DNA of 64,000 nt from an uncultured Clostridium sp. (lineage in GTDB: Bacteria; Bacillota; Clostridia; Lachnospirales; Lachnospiraceae), in contig CALAAS010000050.1 of the NCBI GenBank assembly GCA_937885015.1, forward strand, positions 62,001 through 126,000. Reading direction: 5' to 3'. Position numbers and translations under genes: made by a program. Under the pieces are notes generated by a model. The model was not told the origin of the DNA. It saw nothing but the letters and a program-made list of their open reading frames with translations, and ran no database searches. Shown in pieces: positions 20,747 through 30,241 of this stretch (position 1 is the first letter of the stretch; every line of letters starts with the position of its first letter).

Positions 20747-21850
20747 ATGGCACAGACGATAACGGATTTTCAGTCATTTCTGGAGGATGCAAAGCAGGCG
20801 GTTTCGGAGCTTTCGGAGTTTTCCCGGGAAGAGGAACGGCTTCGTCAGGAAGAGGAGCGGCTTTTGCGTGCGCTGGAGGCAGAAAAGAAGGCAGTCAGTG
20901 ATGCAGTGAACGCTACGGTGCGCAAGCGGCGTGAGGAGATTGAGGGCAGCTACGACGAAGAGATTGACAAGCTTCAGGACAAGCTGAAGCGCACCCGTGG
21001 GCGAAGGGAAAAAGCGAAAAATCAGGGGATCAAAGACAGGATTCATGAGGAAACGCAGGAACTGCGGGATTATAATCGGGAGCTGCGCGTCCGGATGCGG
21101 ACGCTGTTCCAGTCGGACCGAGTGCCGTTTTATTGCAGCAGCGGTTTTTACTATGCCCTGTATTTCCCCCGGGGATTTAAAGAAGTGCTGATTCTGCTTG
21201 CTACCTTCTGTGTGTGCTTTCTTCTGATTCCCTACGGCATTTATCTGGCGGTGCCGCAGAAAAAAACGTTGTATCTGGCGCTTCTTTACGGTGCGGCCGT
21301 TCTGATTTTCGGTGGGATTTACGTTTTTGTCGGAAATAAAACGAGAGACCGCCATCTGGCTACACTGCGGGAAGGACGGAGTATCCGCAGCCAGATTGCT
21401 TCCAATAATCGGAAGATCCGCGTGATTACCACATCCATTCGAAAGGATCGCAACGAAGCGGTTTACGATCTGGAAAAGTATGACGACGAGATTGCCCAGA
21501 TGACGCAGGACATGGAGCAGGTTACCAGGAAAAAGAAAGAGGCGCTTGGCACTTTTGAAAATGTAACGAAGACGATTATTACGGATGAGATTACCGGAAA
21601 CAGCCAGCAGAAGCTTCAGGAACTGATGGATTCCTACCAGGAGACGGCCAGTCAGCTGCATTATACGGAAACGATAGTTAAGGAAAAAAGGCTGTTCATT
21701 ACGGATACTTATGAGACGTACCTGGGGCGTGAATTTCTTGCTCCGGAGAAGCTGGAGGAGCTGAGACAGATTCTGGCAGAGGGCAGAGCCTCCAACCTGA
21801 GTGAGGCTATGGAGTGCAGCCGCAGCCGGGGACGCGTACAGAAGCAGTAG
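20747..21850 (+). CDS. Coiled-coil membrane protein of unknown function
   Basis: 367 residues. The region 10-125 is a highly charged predicted coiled coil (runs such as REEERLRQEEERLLRALEAE). Two adjacent hydrophobic helices follow at about 145-167 and 172-193, joined by a short loop with prolines, and a second charged coiled-coil region runs from about 200 to 345. Both long arms would lie on the same side of the membrane. I do not recognise a family. The gene starts 23 bases after the CofE-like gene with SD GGAGGGAG and may be co-transcribed with it. Confidence 0.7.
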   Translation: MAQTITDFQSFLEDAKQAVSELSEFSREEERLRQEEERLLRALEAEKKAVSDAVNATVRKRREEIEGSYDEEIDKLQDKLKRTRGRREKAKNQGIKDRIHEETQELRDYNRELRVRMRTLFQSDRVPFYCSSGFYYALYFPRGFKEVLILLATFCVCFLLIPYGIYLAVPQKKTLYLALLYGAAVLIFGGIYVFVGNKTRDRHLATLREGRSIRSQIASNNRKIRVITTSIRKDRNEAVYDLEKYDDEIAQMTQDMEQVTRKKKEALGTFENVTKTIITDEITGNSQQKLQELMDSYQETASQLHYTETIVKEKRLFITDTYETYLGREFLAPEKLEELRQILAEGRASNLSEAMECSRSRGRVQKQ

Positions 21851-21926
21851 TCTGCTTTCGCAAAAAGAGATGGCGCGGTGCCGCATATTTTCTGCCGCCT
21901 TTGTTTATAATAGAATATAGCAGATG

Positions 21927-21967
21927 AAGAGGGTGTTATAAAACGGATGTTTGACATCCTCTTTTTT
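21927..21967 (+). terminator. Intrinsic terminator
   Basis: AAGAGGGTGT (21927-21936) pairs with ACATCCTCTT (21954-21963, one wobble) and is followed by six T residues in total. It closes the CofE-like/coiled-coil unit. A TATAAT lies at 21906-21911 upstream of it without a matching -35. Confidence 0.7.
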
Positions 21968-21988
21968 GTACCATGGAGGTGAAGTGCT

Positions 21989-22039
21989 GTGGTACGGCTT
22001 GTTCGGCGGATATTAAGAAACAGGAATGACAGGCGGTAG
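21989..22039 (+). other. Short ORF with strong ribosome site, in frame with yyaC but ended by TAG
   Basis: GGAGGTGA (21975-21982) stands six bases ahead of GTG 21989. The frame reads MVRLVRRILRNRNDRR and stops at TAG 22037-22039, just three bases before the ATG of yyaC in the same frame. The yyaC ATG itself has no good ribosome site. Either this is a 16-residue coupling ORF, or the ancestral yyaC began at this GTG and has acquired an amber stop. A second overlapping reading from ATG 21973 gives an 18-residue peptide and is less well supported. Confidence 0.35.
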
Positions 22040-22042
22040 CGT

Positions 22043-22642
22043 ATGAGGATGTGGGAATGGAAACTTCTGAAAAATAACCGGGAGGTTTATTATTATAATT
22101 CATTTCGTGGCGCTGTTTCCGAGGAGGTGGCGCTGCGCCTGGGGCAGCTGATCCGGGAAGAGGGAATGCGCAAGGGAAAGAAGCGTATTGTTTTTCTGTG
22201 TATTGGAACAGACCGGTCAACGGGCGATAGTCTTGGGCCTCTGATTGGCTATAAACTGCAGCAGAAAAATCTGGCGGGGGCGTTGGTATTTGGAACGCTG
22301 AATCAGCCGGTTCATGCCATGAATCTGGAGCACTATCAGGAGCTTCTCAGAACGAGATACCGGGATGCGCTGGTGGTGGCTGTGGATGCCTCGGTGGGGA
22401 GCCGGGAGCATGTGGGGTATGTGACGCTGGGAAAAGGGGCACTGAAGCCGGGACTTGGCGTCAGCAAGGAGCTGAAAGCGGTAGGGGACATTTTTATTAC
22501 AGGAATTGTAGGAGGCTGTGGGAATTACGATCCTCTGATGCTTCAGAGCGTTCGTCTGTCGATTGTGATGCAGATGGCGGACTGTATTAGCCGGAGTATC
22601 TGCCTTGTCGAAAATTTATGGGAAGAGACGGCCCTTGTTTGA
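22043..22642 (+). CDS. yyaC: YyaC-type spore protein (putative protease fold)
   Basis: 199 residues. The core FLCIGTDRSTGDSLGPLIGY and GTLNQPVHAMNL, followed by AVDASVGSREHVGYV and the FITGIVGGCGNYD segment, match the YyaC family, related to the germination protease GPR fold and conserved in spore formers. Function in spores is not well defined. Start is uncertain: ATG 22043 or ATG 22049 lacks a clear SD, and translation may be coupled to the short ORF ahead. The presence of this gene is one reason to call the organism a spore former. Confidence 0.85.
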   Translation: MRMWEWKLLKNNREVYYYNSFRGAVSEEVALRLGQLIREEGMRKGKKRIVFLCIGTDRSTGDSLGPLIGYKLQQKNLAGALVFGTLNQPVHAMNLEHYQELLRTRYRDALVVAVDASVGSREHVGYVTLGKGALKPGLGVSKELKAVGDIFITGIVGGCGNYDPLMLQSVRLSIVMQMADCISRSICLVENLWEETALV

Positions 22643-22668
22643 CAAGTTTTTCATGGAACCTGTGCTAT
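22639..22668 (+). promoter_or_regulatory. Candidate promoter before the LysM protein gene
   Basis: TTGACA (22639-22644, overlapping the yyaC stop) and TGCTAT (22663-22668) with 18-base spacing. The start codon is at 22708. Confidence 0.45.
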
Positions 22669-22707
22669 GCTTGATCCGATTTTATTAAACGATAGCGGGG
22701 TGAGTCC

Positions 22708-23949
22708 ATGGGAGAATTGTACAATCCGTTTCCCAGGCTGCCGAAAAACATCCGGCAGATTGGCGATCGGGATGAGGTGGTAAAGCTGTACATGGAGGAT
22801 TACGTGAGCACGTATCTGAAGCGGCTTTCCCCGGCGGGAGGACAGGATCTGCGGGTTGGCCTTCTGCTGGGAACAGCAGAGACATACGAAGGAGTTCCAT
22901 ATCTGTTTGTGGACGGAGCCATGGAGATGGAAGACGTGGCCATTTCGGGAGAAACGGTTATTTTTTCCGAGGCGGCATGGAAAAAGGCATATCAGAAGAT
23001 GGAGGAGACCTTTCCAAAAAGAACGGTACAGGGTTGGTTTATCTGCGGAGCACCGGGATGCATGCTGAGTCCTCTGAATTACTGGAAGCAGCATAGCCAG
23101 TATTTTGGCAGCAAAAATCAGGTTATGTATTTAAATAGCGGAGCGGACGGCGAGGAGGCTCTTTATATTACGTCGGAGGACGGCTTTTATCGTCTCAAGG
23201 GCTACAGTATTTATTATGAGCGAAATCAGATGATGCAGGATTACATGATTTTGCGAAAGGATGCCCGACGTGTGGAAACTGGGGCCGGAGACAGGGTTAT
23301 CCGCGATTTTCGCAGCCGCATGGAGGGACGGCGTCAGGAGGCAGCAGCCCGGAACAGTACAGTCCGAATGCTGGGGACACTCTGTGGGATTTTATCGGTT
23401 GCAGTTTTGGCCGGTGGTGTTGTGATGGTGGGAAATTACCAGAAGATGAAGGAAATGGAATCGGTGTTGGTTTCCGTGCTGCCCAGTGGTGTCAAGGCCA
23501 TTGCCGGAGAACGGGAGACCGCCTCCGAGGTAATGGTGGAGGAGATAAGGGGGCAGGTAAAGCCGCTTCCGGAGAGCCAGGAGAACAGCTGGCAGGAGGA
23601 CGAAGTGGAAGTTGAGCCTGAAATGCCGGACAGTGAAACGGCGGTCTCGGATGCCGAAGCGACGGTTCTGGACGAGGAAAAGGAGGGGCAGGATACAGAG
23701 ACAGCGTCTCCGGGTATCGAAGAGGAGCCTTCAAAGGCGGAAACTACGGTTCCGGTTACGAACATGAAGCCTGGGGATACATATACCATCGGCGAGGGAG
23801 AAACTTTATATGGAATTTGCTTTCAGCTGTATGGAAGTCTGGATTATCTGGAAGATATTCTGGCGCTGAATTCCATGGATAACGCAGACCGGATCATCGC
23901 GGGACAGAGCCTGGTACTTCCGGATATTTCCGGGGCGGAAAAAAGATAA
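22708..23949 (+). CDS. Membrane protein with C-terminal LysM domain and N-terminal MPN/JAB-like region
   Basis: 413 residues. The region 30-195 is globular and cytoplasmic. Its pattern VGLLLGT, LFVDGA, then VQGWFICGAPGCMLSPLNYW resembles the strand order of MPN/JAMM domains, but the metal-binding HxH and Asp are absent, so any such fold would be catalytically dead. This is a weak inference. One transmembrane helix lies at about 223-247. An acidic, low-complexity stalk (about 275-350) leads to a LysM domain (about 353-407: YTIGEGETLYGICFQLYG, LALNSM, AGQSLVLP), which binds peptidoglycan outside the cell. The protein therefore links a cytoplasmic domain to the wall, possibly in sporulation given yyaC ahead. 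Confidence 0.7.
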   Translation: MGELYNPFPRLPKNIRQIGDRDEVVKLYMEDYVSTYLKRLSPAGGQDLRVGLLLGTAETYEGVPYLFVDGAMEMEDVAISGETVIFSEAAWKKAYQKMEETFPKRTVQGWFICGAPGCMLSPLNYWKQHSQYFGSKNQVMYLNSGADGEEALYITSEDGFYRLKGYSIYYERNQMMQDYMILRKDARRVETGAGDRVIRDFRSRMEGRRQEAAARNSTVRMLGTLCGILSVAVLAGGVVMVGNYQKMKEMESVLVSVLPSGVKAIAGERETASEVMVEEIRGQVKPLPESQENSWQEDEVEVEPEMPDSETAVSDAEATVLDEEKEGQDTETASPGIEEEPSKAETTVPVTNMKPGDTYTIGEGETLYGICFQLYGSLDYLEDILALNSMDNADRIIAGQSLVLPDISGAEKR

Positions 23950-24041
23950 TGCGGAACCTGAAAAAATAGTGTATAATCGTTCTGTCAGGCGAGGCTTACC
24001 GGTGTGGTGCCAAAAGGCTCGCAGCTACAGGAGATAAATGA

Positions 24042-25325
24042 ATGAGCAGTATGAATTCCATTGAGCGGGAACGGAAAAAGAGGCAGCTGAAAGGGCGGAT
24101 CATTGAGAGCGGTACTCCTGCAGGAGGAGCTCCGAGGCGGATCAGCCATGGCGAGAATGAAGAAGAGATTGTCAAAAAAGCTGAGCGGCGGACCAGAAGG
24201 AAACGCCTTCGGCTCATTCTTGCTGTTCTGGCAGTTCTGATTTGCGTGGCTCTTTTGATTACTCATTATAAGAGCCGTCATGTGTATACAGAATACCAGA
24301 TGGTCTGGGAGCAGGAGATTCCGGCCAGCGAGAGCGGCTTTACAGAGTATGTTTCCTTTGGAGACAATGTTCTGAAATACAGCAAGGACGGGGCGTCCTA
24401 TCTGGATCGGAGCGGAAAGGCTGTCTGGTCCATCAGCTACGAGCTGAAATCTCCGGTCTGTTATGTCAATGGTGAGTATGCAGTGATTGGCGAGCAGCAG
24501 GGAAATACTATTTATATCTGTGATCGGAGCGGCTGCCAGGGACAGGCTACGACACTGCTTCCGATTCTTCGGGTCAGCGTATCTGCTTATGGTGTGACGG
24601 CGGCTCTGGTGGAGGACAGCACGGCGTCCTATGTTACCTTTTTTAAGAAGGATGGAAGTGAGCTGGACTGGGGAATCAAGACCGCCATGTCGGGAAATGG
24701 ATACCTGATGGACGTATCTCTGTCGCCGGAGGGAACGCAGGTTATGCTGTCAGTGCTGTATCTGCAGGACGGCATGCTGAAGAATCGGATTGCCTTTTAC
24801 AATTTTTCCGAGTTTGGAAAAAGCTATCCAGATCGCCTGGTGGGGGGATTTGATGAGCTGCAGGATGCCATCTGTCCGCGGGTAAGATTCCTGGATGAGA
24901 GTCATGCCTGCGCTTTTGCGGACAATCAGATCGCTTTTTTCTCCCTGGAGAATGTCACGAGCCCGGCTCTGATAAAGCAGGTACCCTTTGAGGGCGAGAT
25001 TCGCGGAATTGCCTGGTCAGATCAGTATGTGGCAGTGATTTCAGACAGTCCGGAGGGAGAATACGACAGCCGTCTGAGCCTGTTTGGGGCCGATGGAACC
25101 AGTCTGTTTACCACCGATTTTACGTATGCCTGGCAGAAGCTTGATATAGAAAAGGATATGGTACTGCTTTATAATGACAATTCCTGTCGGATTTACGGTA
25201 CATCCGGAAAAGAGCGTTTTGCAGGCGAATTTGAATTTCCTGTTTCCAAGATTACCCGGGGCAAGCGTTTTAATTCGCTGATTGTGTCCGGCGGAGACCG
25301 GATGCGGGAACTGCGCCTGAAATAG
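24042..25325 (+). CDS. Membrane-anchored beta-propeller protein, DUF5711-like
   Basis: 427 residues. A basic cytoplasmic N-terminus (about 1-60) precedes one transmembrane helix (about 62-82), followed by an extracellular domain of repeating beta-strand blades (WEQEIPAS, LDRSGKAVWS, ICDRSG, FFKKDGSELDW, LFGADGTSLF), like a WD/PQQ-type propeller. It matches my memory of the DUF5711 family of Lachnospiraceae. Role unknown; likely a surface or septal scaffold. TATAAT at 23972-23977 lies upstream without a good -35. SD AGGAG precedes the ATG. Confidence 0.65.
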   Translation: MSSMNSIERERKKRQLKGRIIESGTPAGGAPRRISHGENEEEIVKKAERRTRRKRLRLILAVLAVLICVALLITHYKSRHVYTEYQMVWEQEIPASESGFTEYVSFGDNVLKYSKDGASYLDRSGKAVWSISYELKSPVCYVNGEYAVIGEQQGNTIYICDRSGCQGQATTLLPILRVSVSAYGVTAALVEDSTASYVTFFKKDGSELDWGIKTAMSGNGYLMDVSLSPEGTQVMLSVLYLQDGMLKNRIAFYNFSEFGKSYPDRLVGGFDELQDAICPRVRFLDESHACAFADNQIAFFSLENVTSPALIKQVPFEGEIRGIAWSDQYVAVISDSPEGEYDSRLSLFGADGTSLFTTDFTYAWQKLDIEKDMVLLYNDNSCRIYGTSGKERFAGEFEFPVSKITRGKRFNSLIVSGGDRMRELRLK

Positions 25326-25403
25326 ACGCGGAAAATGGGACATGCAAGTACAGAGCAGATATTTATATACAATATAGAATATACTTTTCAGGAGGAGTAT
25401 GTA

Positions 25404-27389
25404 ATGAACCAGATCGATACGTTATCTATCAACGCAATCCGGATCCTGTCAGCAGATGCGATCCAGAAGGCCAATTCCGGCCATCCGGGCCTTCCTCTGG
25501 GCTGTGCGCCGATTGGATATGAGCTGTGGGCACACCAGATGAACCACAATCCGGCAAATCCGGACTGGGCAAATCGTGACCGCTTTATCCTGTCCGGCGG
25601 CCATGGGTCTATGCTGCTGTATTCGCTGCTGCATCTGTTTGGCTACGGCGATTTGAAGAAAGAGGATCTGATGAATTTCCGTCAGATGGATTCCAGGACA
25701 CCGGGTCATCCGGAGTATGGTCATACAGTAGGCGTAGAGGCGACAACAGGCCCTCTGGGAGCCGGAATGGGTATGGCAGTTGGCATGGCGATGGCAGAGG
25801 CCCATCTGGCATCGGTTTTCAACCGGGAGAACTATCCGGTAGTAGATCACTATACGTACGTGCTGGGAGGAGACGGCTGCATGATGGAGGGAATCTCTTC
25901 CGAGGCCTTCTCTCTGGCCGGAACATTGGGTCTTTCCAAGTTAATTGTTCTGTATGATTCCAACCGGATTTCTATTGAGGGAAGTACAGACATCGCTTTT
26001 CGGGAGAATGTGGAAGAGCGGATGAAGGCCTTCGGTTTCCAGACGATTACCGTGGAGAATGGGAATGATATTACGGCCATCGGAATGGCCATTGAGGCAG
26101 CGCGCCGGGATACGGAGCGTCCGTCCTTCATTACCATTAAGACGGAAATCGGATACGGCTGTCCGGCCAAGCAGGGCAAGGCCAGCGCCCATGGCGAACC
26201 TCTGGGCGTGGAGAATGTGGCAGAACTTCGCAAAACTCTGGGTTGGGAGAATGAAGAGCCGTTTTTTGTACCGGAAGAGGTGTATCGTCATTTTTCAGAG
26301 ATTGCCCGCGAAAAGGCTGAGACAGAAGCAGCCTGGAATGTTATGTTTGCCGCTTATTGTGAGGAGTATCCGGAACTGGAAGAGCTCTGGAAACGCTACC
26401 ATGACCCGGCGGCCATGGAGTGCCTGTGGGAGGATGAAGGATTCTGGGCAAAACAGGAAAAGCCGGAGGCAACCCGTGCTATTTCCGGCCGTGTAATCAA
26501 TTACCTGAAGGATGTAATGCCGAACCTGATCGGAGGATCGGCAGATCTTGCACCCTCCAATAAGACCAATATGAGCGGGGTCGGCGATTTTTCCAAAGAG
26601 GACAGGACGGGCCGGAACCTGCATTTTGGCGTCCGCGAGCAGGCTATGACAGCCATTGGAAATGGTCTCATGCTGCACGGTGGTCTTCACGCATATGTGG
26701 CAACCTTCTTTGTATTCAGCGATTACTGCAAGCCGCTGGCGCGGCTTTCTGCCCTGATGGGAGTTCCGCTGACCTTTGTATTTACCCATGACAGCATCGG
26801 CGTCGGCGAGGATGGACCGACTCATGAGCCGGTGGAACAGCTGGCGGCATTCCGGGCCATGCCTAATTTCCATGTATTCCGTCCTTGTGATGCCACGGAG
26901 ACAGAGGCCGCCTGGTACAGTGCAGTGACATCCAGGAAGACGCCTACTGCGCTGGTGCTTACAAGACAGAACCTGGAACCCATGAGCGGCAGCAGCCGTG
27001 AGGCACTGAAGGGCGGTTATGTGATTGACGATTGCGAGGGAACGCCGGATGTAATCCTTCTGGCATCCGGTTCGGAGGTGGCTGTGGCGGTAAAGGCCAA
27101 GGCACTTCTGGAGGCGGAAGGAAAGCATATCCGTGTGGTATCCATGCCATGTATGGAGTTGTTTGAAGCACAGCCGAAGGAATACCGGGAGGCCGTGCTT
27201 CCAGGAGCAGTGCGCCGCAGAGTTGCCGTGGAGGCTGGAAGTACCTTCGGTTGGGAGCGCTACACTGGCCTGGACGGAGTTGTGGCAGGTATGAAGAGCT
27301 TCGGAGCCAGCGCACCGGCGGCTCAGCTCTTTGAGAAATTTGGTTTTACGCCAGAGCGGGTGGCTGAGGAAGTTCGAGCTCTGTTTTAG
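25404..27389 (+). CDS. tkt: Transketolase
   Basis: A thiamine-diphosphate enzyme of the non-oxidative pentose phosphate pathway, moving two-carbon units between sugar phosphates. 661 residues, full length. It has the start [20 protein letters not shown], the substrate residues in SGHPGLPLG, the TPP/Mg motif [13 protein letters not shown] with YDSN, and the Pyr domain with GVREQAM and the transketolase segment [20 protein letters not shown] 25404 has GGAGGAG six bases ahead; a longer frame upstream is not supported. It is followed 33 bases later by the ROK kinase, in keeping with a sugar-metabolism pair. Confidence 0.96.
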   Translation: MNQIDTLSINAIRILSADAIQKANSGHPGLPLGCAPIGYELWAHQMNHNPANPDWANRDRFILSGGHGSMLLYSLLHLFGYGDLKKEDLMNFRQMDSRTPGHPEYGHTVGVEATTGPLGAGMGMAVGMAMAEAHLASVFNRENYPVVDHYTYVLGGDGCMMEGISSEAFSLAGTLGLSKLIVLYDSNRISIEGSTDIAFRENVEERMKAFGFQTITVENGNDITAIGMAIEAARRDTERPSFITIKTEIGYGCPAKQGKASAHGEPLGVENVAELRKTLGWENEEPFFVPEEVYRHFSEIAREKAETEAAWNVMFAAYCEEYPELEELWKRYHDPAAMECLWEDEGFWAKQEKPEATRAISGRVINYLKDVMPNLIGGSADLAPSNKTNMSGVGDFSKEDRTGRNLHFGVREQAMTAIGNGLMLHGGLHAYVATFFVFSDYCKPLARLSALMGVPLTFVFTHDSIGVGEDGPTHEPVEQLAAFRAMPNFHVFRPCDATETEAAWYSAVTSRKTPTALVLTRQNLEPMSGSSREALKGGYVIDDCEGTPDVILLASGSEVAVAVKAKALLEAEGKHIRVVSMPCMELFEAQPKEYREAVLPGAVRRRVAVEAGSTFGWERYTGLDGVVAGMKSFGASAPAAQLFEKFGFTPERVAEEVRALF

Positions 27390-27422
27390 AGGATACGCGG
27401 TCGGATAAAAGGAGACCATAGG

Positions 27423-28382
27423 ATGGATAAAAAATGTATTGGAATCGATGTGGGTGGAACGACGGTAAAGCTGGGGATTTTTGAGACGGACGGAACTCTG
27501 GTCTGCAAATGGGAGATTCCCAGCCGGAAAGAAGAAAATGGATCCGGAATTCTCCCGGATGTGGCGGCGTCGATCCGGAAGGTATTAAAAGAGAGACAGA
27601 TTGCACTTGCGGATGTGATCGGGGCGGGGCTTGGATTCCCCGGCCCGGTGCTTCCGGACGGCTACGTGGAAGTTTGCGTAAACCTGGGCTGGAGAGATAT
27701 GAATCCGCAGGAGATTTTGAGCAGACTTCTGGATGGACTTCCGGTGCGCTCCGGTAATGATGCCAACGTGGCAGCTCTGGGCGAGATGTGGCAGGGAGGC
27801 GGCCGTGGCTACCATGACATTGTTATGGTCACACTGGGAACCGGTGTGGGCGGCGGCGTGGTACACGATCAGAAAATTGTAGCCGGACGCCATGGCCTGG
27901 GCGGAGAAATCGGTCACATTCATATCCGGGAGGGCGAGAAGGAGCAGTGCAACTGCGGCGGATATGGATGTGTTGAGCAGGTGGCGTCGGCTACTGGCAT
28001 TGCGCGGGAGGCTCGCCGGGCGATGGAAGCCAGTGATCGGGAATCCGTGCTGCGCCGCTGCGGCAACGGAGTTACAGCCAAGGATGTGCTGGATGCGGCC
28101 AAGGCCGGCGATGGTCTGGCACTTGAGGTAATGGATACAGTCTGCTATTATCTGGGATGGGCCCTGGCCGCTGTATCCATGACTGTGGATCCGGAGGTGT
28201 TTGTCATTGGCGGAGGAGTGTCGAAGGCAGGGACATTCCTGACGGATTACATTGATCGATATTACAGAAAATTGACGCCGATTTCCGAGAATAAGGCGGC
28301 CATTGTGTTGGCAACTCTTGGAAATGATGCCGGAATCTATGGGGCAGCACGCCTGATTCTGGATACGGAAAAGGAAGAATAA
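27423..28382 (+). CDS. glk: ROK-family glucokinase
   Basis: 319 residues. It has the ATP-binding GIDVGGTTVKLGIF at the N-terminus, the sugar-binding SGNDANVAALGE, GTGVGGGVV, the ROK signature around HGLGGEIGHI, and the zinc motif CNCGGYGCVEQ. It phosphorylates glucose (or another hexose) with ATP in the cytoplasm. No helix-turn-helix domain is present, so it is a kinase rather than a ROK repressor. It probably shares a transcript with transketolase. Confidence 0.92.
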   Translation: MDKKCIGIDVGGTTVKLGIFETDGTLVCKWEIPSRKEENGSGILPDVAASIRKVLKERQIALADVIGAGLGFPGPVLPDGYVEVCVNLGWRDMNPQEILSRLLDGLPVRSGNDANVAALGEMWQGGGRGYHDIVMVTLGTGVGGGVVHDQKIVAGRHGLGGEIGHIHIREGEKEQCNCGGYGCVEQVASATGIAREARRAMEASDRESVLRRCGNGVTAKDVLDAAKAGDGLALEVMDTVCYYLGWALAAVSMTVDPEVFVIGGGVSKAGTFLTDYIDRYYRKLTPISENKAAIVLATLGNDAGIYGAARLILDTEKEE

Positions 28383-28391
28383 AAAGAGGAG

Positions 28392-28419
28392 GCCCCGGTA
28401 TGCAGTATGCATCCGGGGC
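28392..28419 (+). terminator. GC-rich hairpin after glk
   Basis: GCCCCGG (28392-28398) pairs with CCGGGGC (28413-28419), with inner ATGC/GCAT pairing. There is no T-run after it, so its strength as a terminator is doubtful. The rest of the gap to 28563 is very A+T-rich and shows no gene. Confidence 0.45.
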
Positions 28420-28563
28420 AATTATGAAAAATCTATGTGCAAAATTACTGGAAAATAAAAAAATAAACAAAAAATCTTATATAAATACTATAAAAAATAG
28501 ATGTGAATAAAATATGAATACGTTGTAAATAGATTATGAAGGTTCACATACAAGGAGGAAGCG

Positions 28564-30225
28564 ATGGCAGCAAAAAAAGCCAAGAAAACAATTGTAATTG
28601 GTCATAAGAATCCGGATACGGATTCAATCTGTTCTGCGATCTGCTATGCAAATTTGAAACAGCTTCTGACGGGGCAGCAGTATATCCCCGGCCGGGCGGG
28701 ACACGTCAATTCAGAGACGGAGTTCGTGCTCCGCTATTTTGATGTTCCGGCACCGAAGCTGATTGAGACAGTAAAAACACAGGTCAAGGATATCGAGATT
28801 CGTGAAACTGCAGGCGTGGAAAAAAATATTTCTTTGAAAAAGGCCTGGAATCTTATGCAGGATAATAATGTCGTAACGATTCCGGCAGTGACGGAGGATA
28901 ATATTCTGGAGGGGTTGATTACAGTCGGCGATATCACCCGGTCCTACATGAATGTTTATGACAGCAGTATTCTTTCCAAGGCCTGCACCCAGTATTCCAA
29001 TATTATCGAGACGCTGGAAGGGGCCATGCTGATTGGCGATCCGGAGGCGTATTTTAAGAACGGGAAGGTTCTGATTGCTGCGGCCAATCCGGATATGATG
29101 GAGTACTATATTGAGAAGGATGATCTGGTAATTCTGGGCAATCGCTACGAGTCCCAGCTGTGCGCCATTGAGATGGAGGCTGGCTGTATCATCGTATGTG
29201 AGGGAGCCGGTGTGTCTATGACCATCAAAAAACTGGCTCAGGAGCGCGGGTGCACCGTTATCACCACGCCTTATGACACTTATACAGCGGCCCGCCTGAT
29301 CAACCAGAGTATGCCCATCAGCTATTTTATGAAAACCGAGAACCTGATTACCTTTGATACGGAGGATTATATCGACGATATCAAAGAAGTTATGGCCAGC
29401 AAACGCCACCGGGACTTCCCTATCTTAGACAAGGACGGAAAATACAAGGGGATGATTTCCCGACGGAATCTGTTGGGGGCCAGGGGGAAGAATGTGATTC
29501 TGGTGGACCACAATGAGCGCAGTCAGGCAGTGGATGGAATTGAAAATGCCAATATTCTGGAAATCATTGACCATCACCGTCTGGGTACGGTAGAGACCAT
29601 GGGACCGGTGTTTTTCCGGAATCAGCCGCTGGGTTGTACGGCAACGATCGTATATCAGATGTACTGTGAATCCGGCACGGAGATTGACCGAAAAACGGCT
29701 GGTCTGCTTTGCAGCGCCATTATTTCGGATACTCTGCTGTTCCGTTCGCCTACCTGCACCCCGGTGGATCGGACTGCTGCGGAGGCTGTGGCAAAGATTG
29801 CACAGATCAATCTGGAAGAGCTGGCCAGCCAGATGTTTGCAGCGGGAAGTAAGCTGAAGGGAAAGAGCGATGCGGAGATTTTCTACCAGGATTTCAAGCG
29901 GTTTTCCGCAGGAAAGATTTCCTTTGGAGTGGGGCAGATTACCTCGCTCAATGCGGATGAGCTGGAGAAGCTGAAAAAGAGAATGCTTTCCTATATGGAA
30001 AAGGCCAGAGCGGAAGAACAGGTGGATGTGATGTTTTTCATGCTTACCAATATTCTGACAGAGTCCACAGACCTTCTCTGTGTGGGGCAGGGCGCGGTAC
30101 AGATGGTTAGTGAGGCCTTTCATGTGGAGGCAGCGGATGAGAAGACACCGGTTATTGCTCTGCCCGGGGTGGTATCCCGGAAGAAACAGCTGGTGCCTGG
30201 GTTGATGGTGGCTTTGGAACAGTAA
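28564..30225 (+). CDS. ppaC: Manganese-dependent inorganic pyrophosphatase (family II) with CBS and DRTGG domains
   Basis: Hydrolyses pyrophosphate to two phosphates. At 553 residues it is much longer than simple family II enzymes because CBS domains and a DRTGG domain are inserted between catalytic segments. The metal-binding DHH parts are visible: GHKNPDTDS near 12-20, VDHNERSQ near 317, and IDHHRLGTVE near 337. The C-terminal DHHA2 domain includes SRKKQLVPGL. In characterised relatives the CBS pair binds adenine nucleotides (AMP/ADP inhibition, diadenosine polyphosphate activation); the same control is likely here. SD AAGGAGG. Confidence 0.94.
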   Translation: MAAKKAKKTIVIGHKNPDTDSICSAICYANLKQLLTGQQYIPGRAGHVNSETEFVLRYFDVPAPKLIETVKTQVKDIEIRETAGVEKNISLKKAWNLMQDNNVVTIPAVTEDNILEGLITVGDITRSYMNVYDSSILSKACTQYSNIIETLEGAMLIGDPEAYFKNGKVLIAAANPDMMEYYIEKDDLVILGNRYESQLCAIEMEAGCIIVCEGAGVSMTIKKLAQERGCTVITTPYDTYTAARLINQSMPISYFMKTENLITFDTEDYIDDIKEVMASKRHRDFPILDKDGKYKGMISRRNLLGARGKNVILVDHNERSQAVDGIENANILEIIDHHRLGTVETMGPVFFRNQPLGCTATIVYQMYCESGTEIDRKTAGLLCSAIISDTLLFRSPTCTPVDRTAAEAVAKIAQINLEELASQMFAAGSKLKGKSDAEIFYQDFKRFSAGKISFGVGQITSLNADELEKLKKRMLSYMEKARAEEQVDVMFFMLTNILTESTDLLCVGQGAVQMVSEAFHVEAADEKTPVIALPGVVSRKKQLVPGLMVALEQ

Positions 30226-30241
30226 AACAGGAGAAAAAAAC

